Positions 49,249 to 56,976 of a DNA stretch of 64,000 nucleotides are shown here, piece after piece. The stretch is from Marinobacter maroccanus (lineage in GTDB: Bacteria > Pseudomonadota > Gammaproteobacteria > Pseudomonadales > Oleiphilaceae). The position numbers and the translations under genes are program-made. Under the pieces are notes generated by a model. The model saw only the letters and a program-made list of their open reading frames with translations, did no database searches and was not told the DNA's origin. Positions within the stretch are counted from its first letter, which is position 1, and each line of letters begins with the position of its first letter. The stretch covers positions 484,995 through 548,994 of the forward strand of contig NZ_PSSX01000001.1 of the NCBI RefSeq assembly GCF_002933275.1. Direction: 5' to 3'.

Positions 49249-50142
49249 ACATTTGAGCACTGCGTCGACAATGCTTTGCTGGAAATCGTTGTAGCCCTCC
49301 GGCGTTGCTTTGATGTCTGTGGCCAGCGGGTCCCAGGTGCTGAAGGTAACGTCCAGGTTCTCGGTGATCGAGCGCCACCACTGCCGGTTGAACTGCGGTT
49401 CGGTCAGCAGGCAGGGGTGGGTGGCGTTGCGCAGTTTTTCCTGAACTTCTGAGATATGGCGTGCCCCCGGCGACAGCTCCGGGTTTAGCGTGAGAACGCC
49501 GTCCAGTTTCATTCCGTAGTGTTCGGCAAACCGGGTAAAGGCATCGTGATAGGCAAACAGGCTGATTTCGTGTGCCGGGGCAAGACGGTCGCGAATGTTG
49601 GCATCTGTTTGTCGAACGCTGACTTTGAACTGCTCGAGGTTCTTGTTCAATGCAGCAGCGTCAACGCCGTCCAGTGCCGAAAGGGCATCGCGGATAGTCT
49701 CGGCCATCTCGATGGCCAACTCGGGATCCAGCCAGATGTGCGGGTCCTCGCCGTCACCATGATCATGGCCGTGCCCGTGTCCTTCGTTGTGGTGCTCCTC
49801 TCCGGATACGTGCTCGGCATCCGTGAGAGCGACCGTTCGGTTGCTGAATTCCTGCCCGGCCAGCAGGCGATTGAGGAAGGTTTCCATGTCGGGCCCCACC
49901 CAGAAAATGACGTCGGCGTTTTCCAGAGCCCGACGCTGTGATGGCTTCATGGTGTAGTTGTGGGGGCTGGAGCCAGGCGGTACGAGGCTCGTTGTCTGCA
50001 TGTCTTCCGTGGCGATCGCGCTGACAATCAGCTCAACCGGTTTGATGGAAGTAACAATGCGGGGCTCGGCCTGCAGAGCGCCGCTGATCAAAAGGGTGCC
50101 GGCACCGAGTGCCAGAGAAAGTGCTTTTCCGGGAACGCGCAT
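49225..50142 (-). CDS. znuA: Zinc ABC transporter periplasmic binding protein ZnuA
   Basis: A signal peptide (MRVPGKALSLALGAGTLLIS) leads a cluster A-1 binding protein: PGSSPHNYTMKPSQ with the first zinc histidine, VGPDMETFL, the His/Asp-rich mobile loop (EEHHNEGHGHGHDHGDG near residues 115-130), DPHIWLDPE, and FAYHDAFTRFAEHYG. It delivers Zn2+ to ZnuBC, which are not in this window. A Zur-type palindrome lies upstream. Confidence 0.93.
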   Translation of the reverse strand: MRVPGKALSLALGAGTLLISGALQAEPRIVTSIKPVELIVSAIATEDMQTTSLVPPGSSPHNYTMKPSQRRALENADVIFWVGPDMETFLNRLLAGQEFSNRTVALTDAEHVSGEEHHNEGHGHGHDHGDGEDPHIWLDPELAIEMAETIRDALSALDGVDAAALNKNLEQFKVSVRQTDANIRDRLAPAHEISLFAYHDAFTRFAEHYGMKLDGVLTLNPELSPGARHISEVQEKLRNATHPCLLTEPQFNRQWWRSITENLDVTFSTWDPLATDIKATPEGYNDFQQSIVDAVLKCLPEDTEH

Positions 50143-50167
50143 GATAAATCAGATCCTGCGATGCGAA

Positions 50168-50190
50168 TTGTAATGTTATAATGTAACAAA
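50168..50190. promoter_or_regulatory. Probable Zur box upstream of znuA
   Basis: The sequence TGTTATAATGTAACA (50174-50188) is an almost perfect palindrome and resembles the gammaproteobacterial Zur consensus built on aTGTTAT-A/T-ATAACAt. It lies 32 bp before the znuA start, so zinc-dependent repression is expected. Confidence 0.7.
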
Positions 50191-50328
50191 CGAGACGAGC
50201 CGCGGCAAAAGAAACTTTCCGCGGGCGCTTTGCGGTACGCTCGTTAACGTCCTGATCATGCGAAACCTGCCGATGGCCGGTATAATGCCCGCTTTATCAA
50301 ACGGCCACCGATTTTTCAGGAAGGTTTC

Positions 50329-51813
50329 ATGACTGTACGTACCCGAATTGCTCCGTCACCCACTGGTGACCCTCACGTTGGTACCGCCTACGTGGCCCTG
50401 TTCAACCTTTGTTTTGCCCGTCAGCACGGCGGCCAGTTCATCCTGCGTATTGAGGATACCGACCAGGCTCGCAGTACCGCGGAATCGGAGCAGGACATTC
50501 TAAAGGCGTTGCGCTGGCTCGGTCTGAACTGGGATGAAGGCCCCGATGTAGGTGGCCCTCACGGTCCCTATCGCCAGTCCGAGCGAAAGCACTCCTACCG
50601 TCAGTACGCCGAGGACCTAGTGACCGCCGGGCACGCGTTTTATTGCTTTCGTACACCGGAAGAGCTGGAAGCCATTCGGGAAGAACGCAAGGCCCAGGGG
50701 CTGAACCCGGGCATCAAGGGCGACCTGGAATTGTCCGATGACGAAGTGAAGCGTCGCCTCGACGCAGGCGAGCCATACGTGATTCGCATGAAAGTGCCCG
50801 ATGAGGGCATCTGCGAGATCGACGATATGCTCCGGGGCACCATCGAGATTGACTGGGGCCAGGTGGATTGCCAGATCCTGCTCAAATCCGACGGCATGCC
50901 CACCTATCACCTGGCCAACGTGGTTGATGATCACCTGATGGAAATCACCCATGTTTTGCGGGGCGAGGAGTGGATCAACTCGGCACCGAAGCACAAACTG
51001 CTGTACCAGTATTTTGGCTGGGATATGCCGGTGCTCTGTCACCTTCCGCTGCTGCGTAACCCGGACAAGAGCAAACTGTCCAAGCGCAAGAACCCCACCA
51101 GCATCAACTTCTATGAGCGCATGGGCTTTTTGCCGGAGGCTGTCACCAACTATCTCGGGCGCATGGGCTGGTCCATGCCCGACGAGCGGGAAAAGTTCAC
51201 CCTGGATGAGATGATCGAGAACTTCGACATCCAGCGTGTCTCTCTCGGTGGCCCGGTATTCGATGTGGAGAAGCTTCGCTGGCTGAACGGCCAGTGGTTG
51301 CGCGAAGAGCTGACTGAAGAGCAGTTCATGGAGCGCATGCGCCAGTGGTGGTTTAACGAAGACGCACTGCGTGCTCTGGTGCCTCACATCAAGGGTAGGG
51401 CAGAGGTGTTTTCGGATGTGGCGCCCATGGCCCAGTTCATGTTCTCCGGCATGCTCAACCTGAAGCCGGAGGACTTTGCCCATAACAAGCTAGAAGAGGC
51501 CCAGATCAAGCGGGTTCTGCAGTTTACGCTCTGGAAGCTTGAAGCCCAGCGCCACTGGAGCAAGGAGACCATCTTCGCGGACATCAAGGCCCTGGCCAAA
51601 GCCATGGACCTGAAGATGGGAGATTTCATGTTCTCCATTTTTGTGGCGGTTGCCGGTACGCCGAATTCCTGGTCTGTGATGGACTCCATGGCGCTGCTGG
51701 GCCCGGACATGACCCGTTCAAGGCTTCGGCATGCGCTGGAAGTGATGGGTGGTTTCTCCAAGAAGGAAACCAAGAAGGTGGAAAAAGAATACGCGGCTCT
51801 GGGTATTCATTAA
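50329..51813 (+). CDS. gltX: Glutamyl-tRNA synthetase
   Basis: Charges tRNA-Glu. The 494-aa class I synthetase has the HIGH-type motif [48 protein letters not shown] with the KMSKS-type site, and the C-terminal anticodon-binding domain. A TATAAT at 50281-50286 is a likely -10 box. Its tRNA substrate, tRNA-Glu(TTC), is encoded about 200 bp downstream, a neat neighbourhood. Confidence 0.96.
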   Translation: MTVRTRIAPSPTGDPHVGTAYVALFNLCFARQHGGQFILRIEDTDQARSTAESEQDILKALRWLGLNWDEGPDVGGPHGPYRQSERKHSYRQYAEDLVTAGHAFYCFRTPEELEAIREERKAQGLNPGIKGDLELSDDEVKRRLDAGEPYVIRMKVPDEGICEIDDMLRGTIEIDWGQVDCQILLKSDGMPTYHLANVVDDHLMEITHVLRGEEWINSAPKHKLLYQYFGWDMPVLCHLPLLRNPDKSKLSKRKNPTSINFYERMGFLPEAVTNYLGRMGWSMPDEREKFTLDEMIENFDIQRVSLGGPVFDVEKLRWLNGQWLREELTEEQFMERMRQWWFNEDALRALVPHIKGRAEVFSDVAPMAQFMFSGMLNLKPEDFAHNKLEEAQIKRVLQFTLWKLEAQRHWSKETIFADIKALAKAMDLKMGDFMFSIFVAVAGTPNSWSVMDSMALLGPDMTRSRLRHALEVMGGFSKKETKKVEKEYAALGIH

Positions 51814-51884
51814 CCGCTTTGGTGAATTAATAAACGGCTTGAACAAGGATGTTCAGAAAACTGAAAAAAAGTGCGATTCAGAGG

Positions 51885-51913
51885 TTGACGCCCATAGGGC
51901 GGATCCTTAATAT
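51885..51913 (+). promoter_or_regulatory. tRNA operon promoter
   Basis: TTGACG (51885-51890), a 17 bp spacer, TAATAT (51908-51913). The tRNA-Ala 5' end is 14 bp further on. The spacer is GC-rich near -10 (discriminator-like), as is usual for stable RNA promoters. Confidence 0.8.
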
Positions 51914-51926
51914 ACGCAGCCGTTGA

Positions 51927-52002
51927 GGGGCCATAGCTCAGCTGGGAGAGCGCAACACTGGCAGTGTTGAGGTCGGCGGTTCGATCCCGCCTGGCTCCAC
52001 CA
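51927..52002 (+). tRNA. tRNA-Ala (GGC)
   Basis: 76 nt with encoded CCA. Acceptor GGGGCCA pairs with TGGCTCC; D-loop tagctcagctgggagagc; anticodon stem caaca/tgttg around ctGGCag; T-arm ggcggttcgatcccgcc. Anticodon GGC reads GCC/GCT alanine codons. Confidence 0.97.
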
Positions 52003-52009
52003 ATTTCTA

Positions 52010-52085
52010 GTCCCCTTCGTCTAGTGGCCTAGGACTCCGCCCTTTCACGGCGGCAACAGGGGTTCGAACCCCCTAGGGGACGCCA
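52010..52085 (+). tRNA. tRNA-Glu (TTC)
   Basis: 76 nt with encoded CCA. Acceptor GTCCCCT pairs with AGGGGAC; anticodon stem ccgcc/ggcgg around ctTTCac; T-arm aggggttcgaacccct. Seven bases separate it from tRNA-Ala, so both come from one transcript. Confidence 0.97.
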
Positions 52086-52127
52086 ATACGGCTTGACGGT
52101 TTAGTCCACCGGAAAGCCATCAAAAAA

Positions 52128-52149
52128 ACCGCCTTCGGGCGGTTTTTTT
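52128..52149 (+). terminator. tRNA operon terminator
   Basis: accgcc-ttcg-ggcggt followed by seven T residues, preceded by seven A residues. Confidence 0.9.
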
Positions 52150-52163
52150 GTGCCTGTAAACAA

Positions 52164-52224
52164 GGGGTCAGATGAAAATGGGGCCAGAAGAACTTTTCTT
52201 TTGGCCCCATTTTCATCTGACTCC
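52164..52224. repeat. REP-like palindrome, copy 2 (long hairpin)
   Basis: The arms begin ggggtcagatgaaaatgggg and end with the complementary ccccattttcatctgact(cc), extended by ccagaag/cttttgg with a short loop, giving a stem of about 27 bp with one mismatch near its base. Same terminal motif as the repeats at 4359 and 59918. It lies between the tRNA terminator and a convergent gene. Confidence 0.75.
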
Positions 52225-52244
52225 GAATTCAACCCAGGGATTAC

Positions 52245-53096
52245 CTAACGCTCGGCAATGGCCCCTTTGCCAACACCTTCATAAGCCTTCACCCGGATGG
52301 TGTCCGTCGCAAACTCCACCTTTAGCTTGTCGGCCATGTGGGCGGCAATCAGTTCCACCGTGGTGTCTGTATCCAGCATGTATACGCGTTCCTCCGGCAG
52401 GGTCAGCGCAAACTCCCCCTGGTTGGCCTCGTATTCGAAGGTCACGTAGCGAACTCCGTCGTCGCCCACATGGCGCCGCACCACATCCTCCTCGGAACCC
52501 ACGTAAATATCCCGCCAGAGCTTCGCCCAGCGGCATTCCAGGTCGTAGTCGCGGTGGCCGTTACGATCGATACGAATCGGTGAGCGATGGCCGTGGGCAA
52601 TGCGCTGGCAGTTGCCCAAGTGTTTCTTCAGGCCGTGCACGTAGTGATAGTAGGCCCCGTCGATTTCCTCTTCCCGCAGATTGATCTCCACGGAAATCAC
52701 GTTGGCCGGAAGTACCGCCTTGATTTCCTGTTCCAGCAGCGAGGCAACGGCCGAAGGCACCACCCGGTCGGCGGACAACCAGACGATGGCTTCGTCCGGC
52801 GAGCGGTGAATGATCTGGCTGCCATCGGTGAGTGCCCAGGTAAAGGTGTCTGGCTGTGCCTCGTTCCAGGACAGTCCCTGGTAGCCACGGGGAATCACCA
52901 GGCGATGGTCAACACGCTCATCGATCACCCGTTTGATGGTGCGTTTTACGTTGCTGAAGTCGAACACCATGCCCTGTTCGTCCAGCTCCCCACCAAGCAC
53001 CACATCCGCAATCCAGCTTTCACCTACCAACCCCCGGGTCGGGTCCAGGTAGGCAAAATCGATAACGGTCAGGTTGTCTACAAACAGATGGTTCAT
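52245..53096 (-). CDS. 6-carboxytetrahydropterin synthase-family protein (QueD/PTPS-like)
   Basis: The 283-aa protein has tandem features of the 6-pyruvoyl-tetrahydropterin synthase fold: FVDNLTVIDFAYLDPTRGLV near the start, FDFSNVKRTIKRVIDERVDH with the zinc/catalytic histidine, then a second half with HYVHGLKKHLGNCQRIAHGH. QueD itself is ~120 aa; this double-length form is a separate branch found in marine gammaproteobacteria, whose substrate is not established. The queuosine pathway is a possible context but no other que genes are nearby. ATG at 53096 follows tggaaat. Confidence 0.8.
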   Translation of the reverse strand: MNHLFVDNLTVIDFAYLDPTRGLVGESWIADVVLGGELDEQGMVFDFSNVKRTIKRVIDERVDHRLVIPRGYQGLSWNEAQPDTFTWALTDGSQIIHRSPDEAIVWLSADRVVPSAVASLLEQEIKAVLPANVISVEINLREEEIDGAYYHYVHGLKKHLGNCQRIAHGHRSPIRIDRNGHRDYDLECRWAKLWRDIYVGSEEDVVRRHVGDDGVRYVTFEYEANQGEFALTLPEERVYMLDTDTTVELIAAHMADKLKVEFATDTIRVKAYEGVGKGAIAER

Positions 53097-53117
53097 CAAA
53101 TTTCCAGGCGGGTATGG

Positions 53118-53873
53118 TTGATTGATGGCCGAATTCTAGCAAAAATCACCGAATACAGCAGTCTGGCGGCTGGCCAGCGCTCCATTTCTTTTTGGATCGA
53201 GCTCATCATCTTAAACTTCGACAAGCGCAACGATCAGCAATTCCCGGTACTGATACTGGCTGCCGGTGCTTCCAGTCGCCTTGGTCGGCCCAAAGCCCTG
53301 TTGCCCTTGATGCCTGGCAACCGGGCAGAGACGGATTCCCGCAACCATACGCTTCTGGACGCCGCCATTGGCCAGGGCCGGGTCTTGAGCCCGGATGTCC
53401 GGGTAGTGTGTGGGGCCTGGTATCCCCTGATCCGGTTTCGTTGTCGACGCCAGCCTTCCTCCTGGCTGCGGGCGCCGGATTGGCACGAGGGAATGTCGGC
53501 ATCGCTGTCTGCGGGGCTTCGAAGCCTGGGGCCAGCGGTAAAGGGCGTTTTTGTTCTGGTGGCGGACCAGCCGCTGCTGGATCTGGACGCTCTGGCAGCT
53601 TTTGGCAAGGCGGCCCGCTGCGTACCGGAGCAGCCTATTGCCGCAGATTATGGTGGCCGGCCGGGCGTACCGGCCTACTTGCCGCGTTGGCTCTGGCCAC
53701 TGGTGCTGGATCTGGAGGGGGATAGGGGCGCCGGGCGCCTGCTGGCAGAGGTGCGGGCAACCCGGGTAGACATTCCGGGGGTCCATGACGATGTGGACAC
53801 CCCGGCAGACTGGCACAGAATCCGGGCGCAGCTCAGCCGAACAGGCCCGAGAGCCAGGCAATCCCGACGCTGA
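53118..53873 (+). CDS. MobA/MocA-like nucleotidyltransferase
   Basis: The core [20 protein letters not shown] is the nucleotide-binding signature of molybdenum-cofactor cytidylyl/guanylyltransferases, followed by [29 protein letters not shown] and [20 protein letters not shown] with GDRGAGRLL and DVDTPADW. MocA-like proteins transfer CMP to the molybdopterin cofactor. No ATG or GTG lies in frame near the N-terminus; the nearest standard start is TTG at 53118. The C-terminal 41 bp overlap the convergent response regulator. Confidence 0.75.
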   Translation: MIDGRILAKITEYSSLAAGQRSISFWIELIILNFDKRNDQQFPVLILAAGASSRLGRPKALLPLMPGNRAETDSRNHTLLDAAIGQGRVLSPDVRVVCGAWYPLIRFRCRRQPSSWLRAPDWHEGMSASLSAGLRSLGPAVKGVFVLVADQPLLDLDALAAFGKAARCVPEQPIAADYGGRPGVPAYLPRWLWPLVLDLEGDRGAGRLLAEVRATRVDIPGVHDDVDTPADWHRIRAQLSRTGPRARQSRR

Positions 53874-54927
53874 AGATGCCAAGGCTTACGGCAAGACCAA
53901 TGGTGTAGATTCGCGATGCCGCCGAACGCTGCTGGGCAACAAACAGGTCGATTGTGCGCTGGGCAATGTCTTCAGCTGTTTCCCGGGAAATCTCGTGGGC
54001 CTGCTGAATGGCCTCCGATTGCAGGGTTTGCCAGAACTCCGTATCAATCGTCTGAACACTGGTGATGTGGTCTTTCAGCTCGGCCATGTGTTCACCGGTA
54101 AAGCCAGAGTTCTTTTTCAGCTCCTTCTTGAGCGCTGCCAGCTCGCTCCCGAGGTTGAGGTTGACCTCGGCGGCGACTTCGTCGCGCAGGCTCTTTGTGC
54201 GCTCGTCGACCATGTCGGTAAGGGCGTTCAGGCGTTCCTCGATGGCCGCGTCCTGTTTGCTGCGGGATTCGTCCAGGGCCCGTTTCAAATGATCGAACTG
54301 TTCGTCAAAGAGTGAGCTGAGCAGTTCGTGAAGGCGGTTGTTGATGTGGGTTTTGACCGCGGAGCGGGCAATCTGCTCAATGAGCTCGCTGGTCAGAGGA
54401 ACCACATTCGCTTGCGGGTTACCGCGACCGGCTGAATCGCCCGTCTTGGGCGACAGTTCCACCGAGGCATCTGCTGGCACGTTCAGCAGTTCGTCCTCGT
54501 CCCCGGGGGAGGCGGCCGTTTCAGCGGGCGGTTCCGGCAGGGTTCCGCCTGTGACATCGCTGGCCAGCTGATCCAGAACTTCTTTGAGTCCCTCGGTTTG
54601 CGGTGGCTTGGTCAGGATGTTGTAAACACCAAAGTTCCTCGCCTCTTCCATAAACGAGGACGATTTCTTGGATGTGCACATGATGATGGGGATGCCGGCG
54701 GTCTCGGGGTTGCCCTTGATGGCCTTGGTGGCTTCCACGCCATTCATTCCGGGCATCAGATGGTCCATGAAGATGACATCCGGGCGGCCATGGCTGTTGA
54801 GGAAGTCCAGAGCCTCTTCGGCCGAACCAGCCATGTTGACTTCCATATCGCGACTCTCCAGGAGTTTGCTCAGGGCAAATCGTGCCACCTTGGAGTCATC
54901 TACCAGCAGAGCGTTTTTGATCGCCAT
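53833..54927 (-). CDS. Response regulator with C-terminal membrane anchor (364 aa)
   Basis: Residues 1-120 form a CheY-like receiver ([17 protein letters not shown], phosphoacceptor aspartate in [27 protein letters not shown]). A low-complexity linker, a long coiled-coil region (about 190-325) and a final transmembrane helix ([20 protein letters not shown]) follow. There is no DNA-binding or enzymatic output domain, so the receiver probably controls a membrane-linked assembly. A PEGA-MORN protein gene lies 52 bp upstream on the same strand. Confidence 0.85.
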   Translation of the reverse strand: MAIKNALLVDDSKVARFALSKLLESRDMEVNMAGSAEEALDFLNSHGRPDVIFMDHLMPGMNGVEATKAIKGNPETAGIPIIMCTSKKSSSFMEEARNFGVYNILTKPPQTEGLKEVLDQLASDVTGGTLPEPPAETAASPGDEDELLNVPADASVELSPKTGDSAGRGNPQANVVPLTSELIEQIARSAVKTHINNRLHELLSSLFDEQFDHLKRALDESRSKQDAAIEERLNALTDMVDERTKSLRDEVAAEVNLNLGSELAALKKELKKNSGFTGEHMAELKDHITSVQTIDTEFWQTLQSEAIQQAHEISRETAEDIAQRTIDLFVAQQRSAASRIYTIGLAVSLGIFSVGIAWLSGLFG

Positions 54928-54979
54928 GTCACTACCTCAATCGTTTACTGCAAACGCGTTTGTTATCGGGCCGTTGTGA

Positions 54980-56299
54980 TTACCAGCCTTCCAGTTTCGG
55001 GCACTCGGTGGCCCGGTAGCTCTTGTCCCGATAACAGACACCGGGTTCAGTGGTGCGGGCAGTGAAAATTTCCCCTGCCGCCGTGGTCAGGCGTACCTGT
55101 CCGTAAGGCTCGCCATGACGGAATGTGGCTTCGATCGAACTGCCATTGGGGTTCTTTAGCAGCCCCTTGCCATGAAACTGTCCTTCGATGTATTGCCCTT
55201 CGTATTTCTTGCCGCTGGCAAAGACCTCCGTTCCCGTGCCGTGGAAGGCGCCGTTGGAGAATTCGCCTTCGTAATGACGCCCGTCGGGGTAGGTCAGTGT
55301 GCCGCTGCCGTGGAATTCGTCATTCCGGAAGCCGCCCACATAGAGCATGCCGTCCGCCGTTGTCAGCGAGCCGTGGCCGTTTAACTGTCCGTCCTGCCAG
55401 TGCCCGGTCAGTATGTCGCCGTTTGCCAGTGTCAGGGTGCCTTTGCCATTGAACTGATCGGCCCGGAATTCGCCGGAGTAGCGGGAGCCGTCGGAACTGC
55501 GCCACTCACCTTCGCCTTCGCGCTTGCCGGCCGACCAGCCTCCCTCGTAACGGCTGCCATCGGGATACCACGCGGTGCCCTGGCCGTGGAATTGGCCGTC
55601 GACAAAATGGCCCTCGTAGCGCAGACCATTGGCATCCTGATAGGTGCCGTCACCGGTTTTCACGCCGCCAATCCAGGTGCCGTCCCGATAATTCACGGTG
55701 GTAAAGGCTTCCAGCTTGCCCACCAGGGTCATCTCGTTGCCGGCTTCCAGGGCAACGGTGCGGTTCCAGGGCTTGAAGCCTGGCTTGCTGATGGTGACCT
55801 CGTAACGGCCCGGATCCAGCTTCAGATCCAGTCGGGTCGCGCCATATTCCTTGCCATTAATGGTGACCTGATCGCCGACTACATTGGAACGGAGCACCAG
55901 CAGAGCCTGCGTCGGTGGTTGTGGTTGCTGCTGTTTTGCGGGTTTTTTCTGGGTTATCGGGGCTGCGTCTGTGCGCGTTGCCATCGCTGCTGGCGGTTCA
56001 GCCACTGCCAGTACTTCCGGGGTCTCCGGCATGGGTGGAATGGTAAACGGAGTGGTGTCGACCACGGGTGAACGGTCTTCCGGGGCAGGTGGCTCGGCTT
56101 TGGCGGATACTGTGGGAGCAGGTTCGGGCTGCGCGCTGGTTTCGGGTTCATCGGGGCTGGAACTAACCACCTGTTCAACGGCGGGTGGTTCGAAGGTCTC
56201 CGTCATCCGCAGATCATCCCGGACCGATGCGAACCCGGCGGTAACCAGCAGCATAAGCGCCAGGGCATTAACGAAAAGAAGCGGTCTGAAATCGACCAT
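54980..56299 (-). CDS. PEGA-domain plus MORN-repeat envelope protein (439 aa)
   Basis: An N-terminal hydrophobic anchor (PLLFVNALALMLLVTAGFAS) is followed by a proline/glutamate-rich linker, a PEGA domain (residues ~140-205: LVLRSNVVGDQVTINGKEYG, DPGRYEVTISKPGFKPW), then about nine MORN repeats of the form Y-x-G-x-F-x-x-x-x-x-x-G-x-G-x. The short C-terminal tail contains two cysteines (GVCYRDKSYRATECP). Likely anchored in the inner membrane with its domains in the periplasm; probably a structural or scaffolding role in the envelope. No enzymatic residue is seen. Confidence 0.85.
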   Translation of the reverse strand: MVDFRPLLFVNALALMLLVTAGFASVRDDLRMTETFEPPAVEQVVSSSPDEPETSAQPEPAPTVSAKAEPPAPEDRSPVVDTTPFTIPPMPETPEVLAVAEPPAAMATRTDAAPITQKKPAKQQQPQPPTQALLVLRSNVVGDQVTINGKEYGATRLDLKLDPGRYEVTISKPGFKPWNRTVALEAGNEMTLVGKLEAFTTVNYRDGTWIGGVKTGDGTYQDANGLRYEGHFVDGQFHGQGTAWYPDGSRYEGGWSAGKREGEGEWRSSDGSRYSGEFRADQFNGKGTLTLANGDILTGHWQDGQLNGHGSLTTADGMLYVGGFRNDEFHGSGTLTYPDGRHYEGEFSNGAFHGTGTEVFASGKKYEGQYIEGQFHGKGLLKNPNGSSIEATFRHGEPYGQVRLTTAAGEIFTARTTEPGVCYRDKSYRATECPKLEGW

Positions 56300-56414
56300 G
56301 ACGGAACCTCTTGATCCTGCATTCTTGGAATTCTTTCTACCGCTTCATCTTACCCAGTGACTGCAACGGTATGTAACAGAAAGTGTCCGGCAGTTACCGA
56401 GAATGCAGGCCAAA

Positions 56415-56876
56415 TCACACTTTATCCGGAAGCTGGTCATGGTTGAGTTGCTCCCATGATCTCATGTACACATCGGCTTCGTATTCATAGGGTGATTTGA
56501 ACGGGGTGAGCACGAAATCAAACACCAGGAAGAAAAACCCGATGGAAGCCCAGGCAATGACCAGCGTGCTGATGGTGGTGGCTTGCACTTCCGGGTTGGA
56601 ATCGACGAAGTTCTGCAGCAGTGGAATCAGGTCTGAAGCGAGGACAACCGGATTGAAGTTGGCCATTACGAACGGTACCCAGAAGGCGATAAAAACCGGG
56701 AAGAATCCGAACGACCAGAGCAAGCGGCGAAGCAGGTAAATGGCAACTTCCCGCCAGAAACGCTGTCTGATTTCCGGTACTTTTCGGATCCGGTCAAGAT
56801 AACGGCGGCGTTCTGCCCAATAGGCGGCTACTTCCGGGGCGTCAACAGCCTTTGATTGAGGTGCAGGTGTTGTCAT
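56415..56876 (-). CDS. Small two-helix membrane protein (153 aa)
   Basis: Two hydrophobic helices (LWSFGFFPVFIAFWVPFVMA and STLVIAWASIGFFFLVFDFV) are flanked by a basic N-terminal region (YWAERRRYLDRIRKVPEIRQ) and a polar tail. No family is recognised. ATG at 56876 (MTTPAPQSK) is chosen because the upstream extension to 56915 is histidine/serine-rich and poorly coding-like; neither start has a clear ribosome site. Divergent from the protease gene. Confidence 0.7.
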   Translation of the reverse strand: MTTPAPQSKAVDAPEVAAYWAERRRYLDRIRKVPEIRQRFWREVAIYLLRRLLWSFGFFPVFIAFWVPFVMANFNPVVLASDLIPLLQNFVDSNPEVQATTISTLVIAWASIGFFFLVFDFVLTPFKSPYEYEADVYMRSWEQLNHDQLPDKV

Positions 56877-56976
56877 GGACGGGTGGGGTACCTTATGGCT
56901 TCGGGAGTGATGCATGATAATCGATACTACGTGTTACCCTACAATTCTCCAATTGTTTAAAGACAGGATAGATTGA

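Noticed and set aside
51927..52085. tRNA genes as the integration target
   Set aside because: They are 5 kb from the prophage and intact; no repeat of their ends is found at the prophage boundaries.
52587..53117. Extension of the nucleotidyltransferase frame upstream to a 428-aa protein
   Set aside because: The extra part runs opposite the carboxytetrahydropterin synthase gene and has no matching domain.
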